Source: Prorocentrum cordatum (taxonomy: Eukaryota; Sar; Dinophyceae; Prorocentrales; Prorocentraceae). From it: DNA of 64,000 bases. A program made the position numbers and the translations under genes. Under the pieces are notes generated by a model. It ran no database searches. It had not been told where the DNA came from and was given only the letters and a program-made list of their open reading frames with translations. The DNA is taken from NCBI GenBank assembly GCA_963575745.1, contig CAUYUJ010001338.1, positions 38,421 to 102,420 of the forward strand, given 5' to 3'. Shown in pieces: positions 1 through 10,215 of the stretch (the stretch's first letter is position 1; each line of letters opens with the position of its first letter).

Positions 1-15
1 GCGCCGTGCGACACG

Positions 16-1202
16 GTGCTGCAGACCGCATCGTGCTGTACCCTGCGCTCGGCCATGAGAGACCTTCAGAAGATCCCTCACGCGGCTCCTCGTGATCATT
101 GCCCGCTCCTCTGGCGCCTCCACTACAGGCCCCACTTCGAGCCCCCGCAGGAAGTCGAGCCTCGCTGGGACTATGACCAGATTGCCGCACTCCTCCAGCA
201 CGAGGGGGGCCTCACCTTCATGGCGGAGATCGAGCGCCTGTCCGAGCGGCATGGGAGCGATTGGCGGCGGCAGGCTCGCACGGACGACCCGTCCCAGGCA
301 TGGCAGTCGTTGGTCGAGGATGTTCGAGCGGCTGCGCGTGAAGCTTGTGCGGAGCCCGATCCTTCTGGTCCTTCTCGCAAATACATTGAGCTTCGGGACA
401 CCTTGCTAGCTAAGAGGCGGACCCTCGGAAGGCGATGCTTCAGTGAGGAGGATCGGCTGGCTGTGCGGGCCTGTACGCCAAGAACAGGTCCAGACAAGGG
501 GCCCAACTGGTTTCTCGGGTACATTCCTGGCGCCTCAAGAAGCTCCAAATCAGCCACCTCCAGCTCAACAAGGACATGAGTAACGCGTTCCCGAGCACGA
601 ATCACGAGACCCTTGAGCAAGTTGTAGGAGAAATCATCCCCGACATCCAGGCCCAGGGCTACTTTCTCCAGAGGCACAAGGAGGCGGTCATGGAAATTCG
701 ATCGGGCACAGAAAAGGCTTTCTATGTACCTAGGCACGGCGCTGGCATGGGGGACGGCAATGCATGCGAGTTGTTTGTGCGGTCCTTCGTCCGCCCGCTC
801 GAGTCTTGGAACAACGAGCTGAGAGACCAGGCCGATACTTCGCCTGAGACAGTGCGAGGCGAAGTGCCGTTGCTAGAGGCTACCACCCTGATCTCTTGCC
901 CCGTGTCCTTGTCCCTTGTCGACCTCTCCCTCCGTGACTACGCCGACGACGTGTCGCAGACGCTCCCCTTGCCCGACTGCAATCCCTTTCGTGCCGCGAG
1001 CTTCGCCAAGGCATCCTCAGATCTACTCGCTCGAAAGCTTCTGGAACAAGGGGGTGCACCCAGAACGCGGACAAGGAAACCGTCCTCCCCGTGTTTGTTG
1101 GCCCAGGTGGCTACATTGCGACCAGGGCGGTTCTCTCGGGCCAAGTGCAGTTCCCTGGGATTCCGCAACCTCAAGCTGTGTATTTGGGAGGGGTGGAGCA
1201 GT
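16..1202 (+). pseudogene. Reverse transcriptase part of LINE A, frameshifted
   Basis: Frame 1 (16 to about 520) carries an arginine-rich linker. Near 528 the meaningful frame becomes frame 3 and shows RT motif A as DMSNAF (573-590), the motif-B-like GAGMGD (742-757) and motif C as DYADDV (936-953), the catalytic YADD box. The same spacing of D..NAF, MGD and the acidic pair is seen in copy E, where the box is FIDD. After about 1000 the sequence decays and similarity moves to frame 2. It would have copied element RNA into DNA at a nicked target. It is not functional as read because of the shifts and the internal deletion. Confidence 0.75.
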
Positions 1203-2376
1203 TGACGGGAGGGGCTGGTGCGGAAGTACGAGCAAGAGTGGATGCCACACGTTCTGCCTGGTGTAAGCTCGGTAGGCTTTGGAATCAGCACTTTTCGGCG
1301 CGGCTGAAACGCATGGCCTTCCTCGGGGTGGTCCACAGCGCGGCCTACGCGGGCCTGGAGACGCATATGCTGTCGAAAAGGGATTTCGCCAAGCTCGACT
1401 CGGTCATCCTGGGGTTCGCCAAGGTCGCTCTCCGCGGGGTCGCTCGCTTCTCGACGATCGATGGCCAGGAAAAAGTTCGGACCCCCCCTGCGTGGAAGCT
1501 GCAAAAAAATGCTTCGCATAGCGGACTCGCGCACAGAGTTGCTGGTGCGCAGGATCCGCTACTGGCAGCAGCTGGCCAAGAGCCCGAGCGAATCTGTACA
1601 GGCCGTCGCCGCTCTCTTCGGCAATTTCACGTCGCTGGAGGACGCTCCAGTGTTCGATGATGCTAGCTGGGTCAGAGAAAAGTCCAACCCGTGGGCAGTG
1701 CAGCTTCAAAACGACGTGCTCACATTGAGACTCACACCAAGAGGGAAAGATTTTTGGGATCGCGGGTACACCATCAAAGACATTTTCTCGGACTACCGTA
1801 TAGGACTGGCGTTTGCTAACTTGGACCCCCAGGGCCTTCGCAAGGAGTACTGGAACCAGCAGTCGCGTGATCCTCTACGGCCTCCTCGAGCCCCCGTGGA
1901 CCCTGGCATACCTGAGCCTCCAGAGCCTCCGCTTCATGAGTACGTTTGTGAACTTCCAGTGGGAAATGGGGAACCTTGTAACAGCGCCTTTACCTCCCGA
2001 GCGGCCCTGAGAGCTCACCAATGTCACCATCCCGAACATCGCTGTCGCGTTCCCCTTTATCAGTTAGTTGTGACAAACCAGTGCTTTTATTGTTCCTCGT
2101 CCTTCTCATCCGCGGTCCTTGCGAAGAGGCACATTATGCAGTCCCTCAAGCTCAAGAGGTGCCAAGCGGACTACAGCCCCTTCGCTCCCGCTGTACTGAG
2201 CCCAGGGACCCTCTTCTGCCCCGTGTGTGTGGACCTCGAGAGTGCCCATCCGATCCATCGTGAGATACTCATCCGTACTGGAGTTGATCAGGCTCAAGGC
2301 GAGTTTCACACGTTGTACGACCTGCAGGAGCACATCCGCATTGCTCACGCTCCCCCAGCACCCGACATTTGCTTCG
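1091..2376 (+). pseudogene. RT thumb and zinc-finger region of LINE A
   Basis: Frame 2 from 1091 continues the thumb (GRLWNQHFSARLKRMAFLG onward), matching GRLWSGLESYVLRPREFHRL of copy E. At the A7 run 1503-1509 the meaning moves to frame 3, which carries ELLVRRIRYWQQLAKSP (ELLVRRLSWWQS in copy E). Roughly 1945-2350 encodes C2H2-like fingers: a CELPV..CNSAF..H..H unit, CFYC followed by H, and CPVC with a downstream HIRIAH. Such fingers probably bind nucleic acid. The frame stays open beyond 2376 but becomes an Arg/Pro-rich shadow of the next ORF. Confidence 0.7.
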
Positions 2377-3234
2377 ATGTCCGCGCTCGCGGAGAGAGCG
2401 CTGAGCATTGGGACAGAACAGCGGCAGCAAGAGCTACGCGGAGGGGGCGCCCGCGGAGGGGATCGGACCCGCAGCAACGAGCGAGGCGCCCCTCGTCGCG
2501 GACGCCGAGGCCCAGAGGTGCCCGCTCCTGCGCGCCAGCAAGGCGTACCACCACCAGCAGGCGGCGCACGGCAGCCGAACTCAGCGTGGGACGCCACCGA
2601 CACCCACTTCGGGCTCGCCCAGCGCGACGTCGACCAGCTGACGAGGATGCCCCTCGACTGGGTGCAGGCGATGGTGCCGGTGTTGGCTCGCGTGGCCCTG
2701 CGCCACGAGGCAGCCATCAACCACCTGGAGGCCGTGACCTACAGGCACGTGCAGATGCCAGCAAAGCACGACGTGATCCAGGCGATGCAGGTGACAGCCA
2801 AGTTCTACGGCAACGAGGCGGCCCGTCTTCGCAAGGATCACAAGGAGGCGATCCAGGCTGGGCAAGACGTCCCAGAGCTGACGCAGCTCGGCATCCCGCA
2901 CCCACACGTCTGGGTCGCTTTGATCGGGGCGCTAGTGGGTCAGGGAGAAAGAATAGAGCAGGCCAATCCACAGAAAATCACAGAGTACCGAGACCAGCTT
3001 CACCACGAGCGCAGAAGCAACGAGACGCTCGCTCAGGAGGTGAAGCATTGCAGGCTGCAGACGACGTTCGCAGGGGACAAAGTGAAGTTATACCTAGCGG
3101 TTTCGAACACGGACTTGGAGCAGACGGTCGTGAACGCCCTAGTACAATTGGGAGGAGTCCACAAGCACGGGACCCCTCCGCGGTCCCACAACGCCAGGCT
3201 GCTCCAGCTCCACCTGGACGGCCTGGACGACTGA
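2377..3234 (+). CDS. C-terminal ORF of LINE A, +1 to the zinc-finger frame
   Basis: An uninterrupted 285-residue ORF starts at the ATG at 2377, just after the zinc-finger region, one base forward of that frame. It has a Gly/Arg/Pro-rich start, then a helical stretch (LTRMPLDWVQAMVPVLARVA, then residues rich in E, K and Q) that resembles a coiled coil. The LINE at 25.7-32.2 kb has an ORF in the same position and the same relative frame. Function is unknown; a nucleic-acid-binding or Gag-like accessory role is a guess. Past the stop, another frame still reads as protein to about 3456 (a stretch ending FIFTGVREDPEAIAQN), so the true C-terminus may have been displaced by a shift. Confidence 0.55.
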   Translation: MSALAERALSIGTEQRQQELRGGGARGGDRTRSNERGAPRRGRRGPEVPAPARQQGVPPPAGGARQPNSAWDATDTHFGLAQRDVDQLTRMPLDWVQAMVPVLARVALRHEAAINHLEAVTYRHVQMPAKHDVIQAMQVTAKFYGNEAARLRKDHKEAIQAGQDVPELTQLGIPHPHVWVALIGALVGQGERIEQANPQKITEYRDQLHHERRSNETLAQEVKHCRLQTTFAGDKVKLYLAVSNTDLEQTVVNALVQLGGVHKHGTPPRSHNARLLQLHLDGLDD

Positions 3235-3480
3235 GCGCTGGAGCCGTGGCCAGGAATGCAGATGGACGAAGCAGTATGGGTGAGACCCCGATTGCTACCA
3301 GCTCGAGTCGGATTGGGACCTCATCGACGTTAGTGGGGCCACACAGCTCACAGAGGTACCCCCCCGCAGCTCGATGAGGCCACGAGGAAGTTCGAGACAG
3401 GCCAGTTTATCTTCACTGGCGTCAGGGAGGATCCAGAGGCTATCGCCCAGAACTGAGTCCGACCCCACTGAGCCCTCAGT

Positions 3481-4514
3481 GAGCCACTCAGCGCCTGCCG
3501 CGGCGGGCAGCCGTCCCCCCCTCCTCCTCGTCTGAAGCCTCTCTCCCCCTCCGAAGCATCTTAGACATTCTGGGATTGAGACCTCGGAATCATTAGTTGT
3601 TTTTCGTTTTTGTTTTTGTGCCTCTTGTCTTGGGGCGGGTTCTCTCGGACCTCAGCTGGGGATACGCCCCTGGCCTCGCGGCGCCTGGGGGGAATCTCTT
3701 CCAGGGCCCTCTTGGTCCAAACGTCCCTACGGACACCTAGTGCCCCTCCCTGCGACTTTGAACAGGGGGGGGCTTAACCTCAGGCGGCTTCCTCTCTGCC
3801 CGTTTGCGTTCTGCCGCGCCCCTTCCGCTGCTCCCTTGCTTCGCTGGCTCCTCGCTTGCCCCTCCTTGCGTGCTGGCTTGGCTTGCTGGCTGGTTCCCCT
3901 CCTCCCCCTGTCCCCCCCTCTCCTGCGCTGCCTGGGGTTCTTGTGGTTTCGTCTTTAAGTTTTTGTGTCCCCCGCCCCCGTGGGCCCTGCACCCTACGGC
4001 CCAACCCTGCCTTCAAAGCGTGGGTGCCAGCCGTGGTAGGGGGGCGGGTGGGAGCCCCGTGCCACTCGGCCACGCGTGGTCCTTTTCCTCTCGAGGTTAG
4101 AACCACGGCGCCCGCTAGAAGGGAGGTTGACGACGCAATGGTCGGCCAGTCCCCGTGCCTTCTGCCCGTGGCCGATTTCGAGGATGCCGTCGACACCCCT
4201 CTGATGCGCCTGCCGCCGCCTCCTCCTCCTCCTCCTTCCCCTCCCCTTTCCCCTCCCCCTCCCCTTGCCCCGCCTCCCCTCTGCTTCCTTCGTAACCCCC
4301 CATGCCCCTTCCCACCGCCCCTAGCCCCCACCACTCCCCGCGCGCCTTCTGCACGGCGAGAGGGGGCCCGCGGTCTGGGCCCTGCCTCCTCGCACGCCAA
4401 GTTCGCCCCCCCCCCCTGAAGCGGAGGCCCTGGGACAGGCGAGGGGAGGGGCAGCGCGCGGGGAGGGGAAGGCGGGCAAGGAGGGGGGAAGGATCCCGGC
4501 GCGACACCAACGAG
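3481..4514. other. Gene-free C/T-rich stretch
   Basis: No gene was recognised. 3595-3625 is T-rich and may belong to the LINE 3' tail. 3820-3960 and 4215-4330 are irregular (TCC)/(CCCT) runs that leave several long frames open without protein-like composition. Confidence 0.5.
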
Positions 4515-4660
4515 GCGAAACTTTATTGCATGGGCGCATCGCCGGGCGCATCGTTTGGCACTGCTTGGCATTGTTTTGCATGGGTCGGCACTGTTTGGCA
4601 TTGTTTGGAAGCCGAGGAACCTCCGTGGACAGACAACGTGCCCCCTCGAGGCGCCTATCT
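4515..4660. repeat. Short TTTGGCACTG/TTTGGCATTG minisatellite block
   Basis: Variants of TTTGGCACTG and TTTGGCATTG alternate with TTTTGCATGGG, followed by a CGAGGAACCTCCGTGG..CAACGTGCCCCC tail. A related block lies at 37213-37345 (GCATGGGCGCACTGCTGGGC..., GGAACCGGAGGAATC..., CAACGTACCCCCC), so this is a dispersed repeat. Confidence 0.55.
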
Positions 4661-4699
4661 CCTTAACCGAATAGAAATCCTTTAGGCAAGCCGAATCGG

Positions 4700-4815
4700 G
4701 TAAAGAAACGTGGACACGAATAATCTTCGCTCCCAGGAAAGATGGGACACATGGGAACTGGGGGGAAGACGAACATCCAGGAAATATGGAACATGTGGGG
4801 GATCCTGAGAATTGT
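4700..4815. repeat. Dispersed repeat family C, copy 1
   Basis: Contains GGACACGAATAATCTTCGC, CCCAGGAAAGATGGGACA, GGAAATATGGAACATGTGGG and a T/G-rich end. The same ordered blocks occur at 9718-9880 and 48812-48965. The 3' side runs into the TG microsatellite as in the other copies, which end in TTATTTGTGTGTG. Confidence 0.55.
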
Positions 4816-5655
4816 GTATGTATTCTTTTGTGTGTGAATGTGTGTGTGTGTGAATGTGTGTGTGAATGTGTGTGAATGTGTGTGATTGTGTGTGAATGTG
4901 TGTGACTGTGTGTGAATGTGTGTGATTGTGTGTGAATGTGTGTGACTGTGTGTGAATGTGTGCGAATGTGTTGTGTGGGTTGTGTGGGTTGTGTGGGTTG
5001 TATGGGTTGTGTGGGTTGTGTGTGGGTTGTGTGAGTAGTGTGGGTTGTGTGATTGTGTGTAATGTGTTGTGTGCTGTGTGTGTGTGTTGTGTGTGTTGCG
5101 TGTGTTGTGTGTGTGCTGTGTGCTGTGTGTGTTGTGTGTGTTGTGTGTTGTGTGTGTTGTGTTTGTGCTGTGGGTTCTGTGTGTGTGCTGCGTGTGTTGT
5201 GTGATGTGCGTGTTGTGTGTGTGTTTTGTGTGGGTTGTGGGTTGTGTGTGTTGTGTGTGTTGTGTGTGTTGTGTGTATTGTGTGTTGTGTGTGTATTGTG
5301 TATGTGTTGTGTGTTGTGTGTTGTGTGTTGTGTGTGTTGTGTGTGTTGTGTGTGCGTGTGTGCGTGCATGCGTGTAGGCGTGTGGGCGTGTGTGTGCGTG
5401 TGGGCGTGGGCGTTGGCGTGGGCGTGTGCGTGTGCGTGTGCGTGTGAGTGGGCGTGTGCGTGTGCGTGTGGTGCGCGTGCGCGTGTGCGTGCGCGTGCGC
5501 AGATGCGTGTGCGTGCGCGTATGCGTATGCGTGTGCGCGTGTGCGCGTGTGCGCGTGTGCGCGTGTGCGCGTGTGCGCGTGTGTGCGAGTGTGAGCGTGT
5601 GCGTGCGTGCGCGTGTGCGTGTGTGCGTGTGTATGTGCGTGGTGTTGGGCGCCTT
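4816..5655. repeat. TG-rich microsatellite, about 840 bp
   Basis: Starts as (GTGTGTGAAT)n to 4975, changes to GTGTGGGTT units, then GTGTGTTGT units, and ends as GTGTGCGCGTGTGCG near 5640. Alternating purine-pyrimidine sequence of this kind can adopt Z-DNA. All six frames stay open, giving Cys/Val or Thr/His/Asn chains that are not genes. Confidence 0.9.
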
Positions 5656-5699
5656 GAGGTGGGTTAAGACCTCCTCCCCGCGTGTGTCGCCACCCCTTT

Positions 5700-5900
5700 T
5701 CTGGACATGATCACGTCGCAAAAGTTTAGGGCGGAGGTTTCGCCGTTTTCGGCCTCTGGAGGCCCCCGCCAGGCCGCAGGACAGTCAGCAGAACGATTCA
5801 GGAGGAAAACGGGTCCCCGGGGAAGCGGTCGGGATTTCCGAGGGCCGCGCATTGAAAACATCGGGACGTCGCGAATGGTGAGTCGGGTCGAACCTTTCTC
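5700..5900 (+). repeat. TIR-element relative, plus orientation
   Basis: Carries GACATGATCACGTCGCAAAA, TTTCGCCGTTTTCGGCCTC and AAACGGGTCCCCGGGGAAG. The same order recurs at 6682-6860 and inside the ~190-bp TIR element at 7762-7945. Terminal repeats are decayed. Confidence 0.5.
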
Positions 5901-5913
5901 GGTCGTCGACATC

Positions 5914-6103
5914 CCCAGACCCCCGACGTCGTGATTTTTCCACAGCGTCGACCCCCAGAGGTCTGGATCCCTTCCCTGGGGCCGGTTTTTCATCCTGAGT
6001 CGTTTGTTGACGGCCCCGAGGCCTGGTGAGGCCCCCGGAGGCCGAAAATAATGCAGAACAGCCCGCCGTGAATGAGTTTTTCTCGCAGCGCGAGGGGGGT
6101 CTG
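5914..6103 (-). mobile_element. Non-autonomous TIR element M (MITE), copy 1
   Basis: Begins CCCAGACCCCCGACGTCGTG and ends CGCGAGGGGGGTCTG, so the ends are inverted repeats. The middle (GGGGCCGGTTTTTCATCCTG, GGCCCCCGGAGGCCG) is shared with the other copies. It has no coding capacity and is inverted relative to the copy at 7762. Confidence 0.65.
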
Positions 6104-6544
6104 ACTCCCCGAGCCCAGAGAGGCGCGCGCAGACCACCCGCTCGCCCGTGCCCCCGCCCCGGCGAGCAGACGTGCGCGAAGCTCGGCCTGGGGCCGCCCG
6201 GTGGCAGAGGCCGCCGCGAGAGTGTCGCCCAGGCCTCCCCAGGTGGGGTCGAAGCAGTGCGGGGTCGGAGGACCGCGCCGCGTCGCGGTGCGGCTCGATG
6301 CGCGGCTCGATGTGCTTCGGTCGGAGCAGGTGGGGTCGGAGCGGGTGGGGTCGGAGCAGGTGGGGTCGGCGATGCGGCTCGATGCGCGGCTCGATGTGCT
6401 TCACGTCCACGTCGCCGATGCATCGGCGATGCGGCGCGATCCACCGACACCATCTGGGAGGCCTCCAGTGTCGGCCCAGGCCCCGATGGCTCGGGCCTGG
6501 GCAGAGCCCTTCTCGGAGAGAAAGGGCCCAGACATGCTCGCGTC
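6104..6544. other. Gene-free G-rich stretch with short direct repeats
   Basis: Around 6320-6440 GGTGGGGTCGGAGC repeats three times and GCGGCTCGATG repeats several times. No protein-like frame was recognised. Confidence 0.5.
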
Positions 6545-6668
6545 GTGGAAACATGCTCCTCCTCCTTCTTCTCCTCCTCCTCCTCCTCCTCCTCCTCCTC
6601 ATCCTCATCCTCATCCTCCTCCTCCTCCTCCTCCTCCTCCTGATCCCCCTCCCCCTCCTCCCCCTCAG
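6545..6668. repeat. (TCC)n polypyrimidine microsatellite
   Basis: Mostly uninterrupted TCC with a short (TCA)(TCC) interlude near 6600. Open frames here are poly-Ser, poly-Leu or poly-Pro artefacts. Confidence 0.9.
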
Positions 6669-6681
6669 ACATGCACCCCCT

Positions 6682-6990
6682 GACATGATCGCGTCGTAAA
6701 GATTTCAGGACGGACGTGTTTCGCCGTTTGCGGCCTCCGGGGGCCCTTGCCGGGCCTCTCGGGACGGTCAAGAAGCGACTCGGGGTGAAAGCCGGTCCCT
6801 GGGAAAGCGTTGGGACGTGCGGGGGCCCCGCACTGACACATCAGGACGTCGCATGTTTTGGGGAGGAGGAAGGCAGAGGGACCTTGAGGTCTGGGCGTCG
6901 CAGGCTGTTCACACCGGGCGCTCTCGCCAAGGCTCGGGCCACGGGACCTTCACATATCGACCCAGCTCGAAGAACGCCGCAGGGGGGTCG
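6682..6990 (+). repeat. TIR-element relative followed by family B-like block
   Basis: 6682-6860 repeats the 5700-5880 order (GACATGATCGCGTCGTAAAG, TTTCGCCGTTTGCGGCCTCC, GAAAGCCGGTCCCTGGGAAA). 6908-6975 (CACCGGGCGCTCTCGCC, ATCGACCCAGCTCGAAGA) resembles family B at 9421 and 18411. Confidence 0.45.
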
Positions 6991-7095
6991 AGGCTTGGGG
7001 CTTTTCGCCATGCTGCAGATGCTGTTCGCGACGGCGGAACTCGGGGGAGCTGGGGTGCAGGAGGGGGAGACAGTCAACCCGCACAGGAAGGATGG

Positions 7096-7190
7096 GCACT
7101 CCTCCTCCTCCTCCTCCTCCTCCTCCTCCTCCTCCTCCTCCTCCTCCTCCTCCTCCTCCTCCTCCTCCTCCTCCTCCTCCCCCTCTTCCG
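7096..7190. repeat. (TCC)n microsatellite
   Basis: About 29 near-perfect TCC units between short unique flanks. Not coding. Confidence 0.9.
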
Positions 7191-7391
7191 AGCGGCGAAC
7201 GCGTCTGTCCGCGCGCCCGAGCACTTGATCGGGAGCGGGCGCAACCCCCCAACCCCGGAACCACCGCACCGCTCAGCGGTGATTGGTCCTGGACCTTCCC
7301 AGAAGGTACCCTGCATCCTTGCCTCCTCGGTCCATCCTTGGCCACTCTCGTTAGCCGCGCCCCGCTCGAGAAGCGTCCAACTGCTGACCTT

Positions 7392-7596
7392 CCCAGACCC
7401 CCCACGTCGTGACTCTTTCGCAACGTCGACCCCTGAGGTCTGGACCCCTTCCCCAGGGCCGGTTTTTCATCCGCAGTTGTTTTTTGACGGTCCAGGGGCT
7501 CGGTGAGGGCCCCGGGAGGCCGAAAATAGCAACAACAACAAAAAACAAAAACGAAAAAAACGTCGTGATGTTTGTCACAACGCGAGGGGGTCTGGG
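7392..7596 (-). mobile_element. Non-autonomous TIR element M, copy 2
   Basis: Best copy for defining the ends: CCCAGACCCCCCACGTCGTG at the left and CAACGCGAGGGGGTCTGGG at the right, about 205 bp. TT precedes the left end and TT follows the right end, a possible 2-bp target duplication. An A-rich insertion (7527-7560) lengthens it relative to copy 1. Confidence 0.7.
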
Positions 7597-7761
7597 TTCC
7601 AAGGTCCTTGCATCCTTATCGTGCGTCCTTATAATAATTTTGCCAGCGGCGCGGGCTTTCGCGCGCGGCGCCCCGGCTTTGGAGCTGGCCGGGGTGGGGT
7701 CCCGACGCGGCCCAGCGCTGGCTCCAGCCAGGCCAGCAGGAGATGGGGCGGGCTCGAGGTT

Positions 7762-7945
7762 CCCAGACCCTTTCGCGATGTGAAAAATTCACGACGGGCT
7801 GTTTTTCATTCTTTTCGGCCTCCAGGGGCCCTCACCGGGCCCCGGGACCGTCAAAAACGACTCAGGATGAAAAACCGGTCCCGGGGAAGGGGTCCAGACC
7901 TCTGAGGGTCGACGTTGTGAAGTAGTCACGACGTCGGGGGTCTGG
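7762..7945 (+). mobile_element. Non-autonomous TIR element M, copy 3
   Basis: Starts CCCAGACCCTTTCGCGATG and ends TCACGACGTCGGGGGTCTGG. The middle is the reverse complement of copies 1 and 2 (GGATGAAAAACCGGTCCCGG, CCAGACCTCTGAGGGTCGAC). Length about 184 bp. Confidence 0.65.
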
Positions 7946-9420
7946 ATTCTGGGCTCGAGATGTCATGGGTTCCACGACCGCCAAAAACGGACACAGGTAT
8001 GGACATTGCAGCAGATGGATGTCGGGAGGGGCCTCGTGACCGATTTTGAGCGGATGTGCCTTCATCCACCCACGACCAATTTTCTCGGGGCCCAGCCAGC
8101 TCGGACACCCCGGCCGCCTCCAACCCTGGCCAAGTACGTGACACTCTCGCAGGTGATCTGGCGCGCCCTGCTCCGTCTCACGGCGTCGCCGATCCCGGCG
8201 TGTCCAGCCCACGACGCCAGGGTCTTGCTGGGTTCCGGCTTCTCACAGCCAGCGTCGCCGATCGGAATCCCCGCCGTGTAGCAGAAGATGTCGCGGCTCC
8301 GCTTCCCCCTGCAGCGGACGATGATGGCAACCACGTTCGCGCACCCGCGTCGCCGATTCCCGCTTTTGCAGCTGAGACTGTTGGGCTCCGCCAGTCGCGC
8401 GTGCCTTCTTGAGTACACTGGTCCCGGCCAGCGGGCGGGGGTCGTGGGGGCGGGCTGGGCTGGGCTGAGCCACCCACGCGCTTTTTGGCACTTCTTGTGG
8501 CTCCCGAGGTTGGCCTGGAGAGACGGCTACCAGGTTGGGATGATGGGGCTAGGAGAAAGGCTCATATCGTTCGTGTTAGCTCGCACGATGCCCGGGCTTA
8601 CCACACAGCCGCGCCCTGCAATTATCCTCCCAACCCCTTCCCCGCAGCTCAATGGTTGCCTCTTTCTCAGTGGCCTCTCGCAGTCCCCGGCCCCCGCCGT
8701 TTGTGCAAGGGGGTCATCGGGCTCGGGCTGGCCTTCGCCGTCTGTTACAAAAAACAGAACAACACAAAAGCGGTTGTCACAACCTGTTGTCCCAAGGCCA
8801 TTTTTTGTTTGTTTGTGATAACCGTTCTTTTTTTGACAACCGTTTTTTTGTGACAACCGGTTTGTTTTGTGTATCCCCCGACTGCTTGCCGCCGCGAGTG
8901 CTCGGCCGCGCCCGCACCGTCGGCCGCGGCGCCGTGCCTGCGCGGCTGCGCGTGGGCTGCTGCCGCAGGACGGCGACGTGCCGCGGCGGGGTTCCGCGCG
9001 GCTTCCTATGCACACGGTTCATTTCTAGTTCTTCGAAAGTGTTTTGGTTCTCTGGGGGGCCAAGATCCGTTCTTAATGTCTAATGGTTCTATCTTGGGTC
9101 TCTTCCTGGCCAATAGGGGGCCAGGAACAATCAGAAACGAGCACAATTAGAAATGAGCACGATTACAAATGAACGACGTGTAGCCCTGCCCCGAGATCCT
9201 GACGTTGCAATCTCTTCACAACTCGGGGGCGGCCAAGAGGGGGGTGATGACTGGGGGGGGGCGGATATCATGCCGCGGGCCATGATGCTTCCCCTGATGT
9301 CGTGGCGCCTCTTCTTGTTTCATTACTTCCCTGGCCCTCCCTTGGGCCGCGCACATGCCGCCGGCCATGATTTGCGTCCCCCCCTTGGACGCCCCCTCTC
9401 GGCCGCCCCCGAACAACTGG
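7946..9420. other. Gene-free stretch with minor repeats
   Basis: No gene was recognised. CGTCGCCGAT occurs at 8187, 8253 and 8348. 8767-8875 holds repeats of TGACAACCGTTTTTT and the near-palindrome GGTTGTCACAACC. 9136-9175 repeats AGAAACGAGCACAATT, AGAAATGAGCACGATT and ACAAATGAACGACG. Confidence 0.5.
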
Positions 9421-9570
9421 CGTGTTCGCTCCACTTCGGGGCCCGGGACCCCCGCAGATCGATCCGGCTCGAAAACAGATGCAGAAAGGTGGGCTCCGGG
9501 GCTCCGTGTTTTTTGTTGTTGCAATTTTGCGATGTTGCAATGTTTTGGCAACGTCGGATCTCAGGGGGGT
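9421..9570 (+). repeat. Dispersed repeat family B, copy 1
   Basis: Shares GGGCCCGGGACCC, CGCAGATCGATCCGGCTCGA, ATGCAGAAAGGTG and GCAACGTCGGATCTCA, in that order, with 18411-18545; a partial version is at 48726-48800. No coding capacity. Confidence 0.6.
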
Positions 9571-9717
9571 GCACCGCTCCCCCGCCCCCCCTGCGCCCGA
9601 ATCGCGAGTCTGGGGCCACTGCACGTCTGGGCATCCGGCATCAGCTTGCCTCCTTCGCCTTCCGAGGTTGCGCAGAGAAAGAAGCACTCCCTGGGGCACT
9701 GCAGGGATCAGGAGGGG

Positions 9718-9880
9718 AACAAACACACAGACACAATTAATCGTCGATTCCCAAGGAAAATATGGGAAAATATGGGAAGTGGGGGGGGAGACACAAACCC
9801 AGAACATATGGGAAAATATGGGGAATCTGTTTATTCGTGTGTATTTATTTGTGTGTCCTGGGGCCCCTTTAAGGGAGCCC
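9718..9880 (+). repeat. Dispersed repeat family C, copy 2
   Basis: Blocks in order: GACACAATTAATCGTCGATT, CCCAAGGAAAATATGGGAA, TATGGGAAAATATGGGGAAT, TTATTTGTGTGTCCTGGGG. The same order occurs at 48812-48965, where it follows family B directly as it does here. Confidence 0.6.
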
Positions 9881-10044
9881 CCCTCACCCCCCGGCACACG
9901 CCGCGCGCCCCACGCTCAGAAGCGTGCGCCGAAGGGCCCGCCACAAGTCGCGCACCTTCAAGATGGCTCCCGCGGGCGGGGCCGTCCCCAGGCTGGCTTG
10001 AGAAACTCGCATGCTGCTGGGCGCGGCGAGCATACGACAGGAAC

Positions 10045-10215
10045 CGCCAGATGGGAGGAGGAGGGGCGGAGGAGGAGGAGGAGGAGGAGGAGGAGGAGGA
10101 GGAGGAGGAGGAGGAGGAGGAGGAGGAGGAGGAGGAGGAGGGGGAGGGGGAGGGGAGGGGAGGAGGAGGAGGAGGAGGAGGGAGGAGGAGGAGGAGGAGG
10201 AGGAGGAGAACGAGG
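10045..10215. repeat. (GGA)n polypurine microsatellite
   Basis: Long GGA/GGGA run with few interruptions. Purine-only on the + strand, so triplex-prone. Not coding. Confidence 0.9.

Larger units (their letters stand above)
1..3480 (+). mobile_element. LINE-type non-LTR retrotransposon, copy A (cut by window start)
   Basis: Remnant of a non-LTR retrotransposon whose protein aligns by eye with the better copy at 25.7-32.2 kb in the same order: linker, reverse transcriptase, thumb, zinc fingers, and a C-terminal ORF in another frame. No endonuclease is present; it lies before the window or is lost. About 280 residues between the linker and the RT motif D..NAF found in the other copy are missing, so this copy has an internal deletion as well as frameshifts. 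The 3' boundary is uncertain: coding similarity stops near 3456 and no poly-A or target duplication is obvious. Confidence 0.8.

Noticed and set aside
3780-5369. 529-codon reverse-strand ORF rich in Thr/His/Asn
   Set aside because: It is the translation of the TG microsatellite plus C/T-rich sequence; all frames are open there.
8949-8984. CTGCCGCAGGACGGCGACGTG resembling the last OLA1 exon
   Set aside because: Only about 15 bases agree; the following codons (PRRGSARLP) do not fit OLA1, and position before exon a would be out of order.
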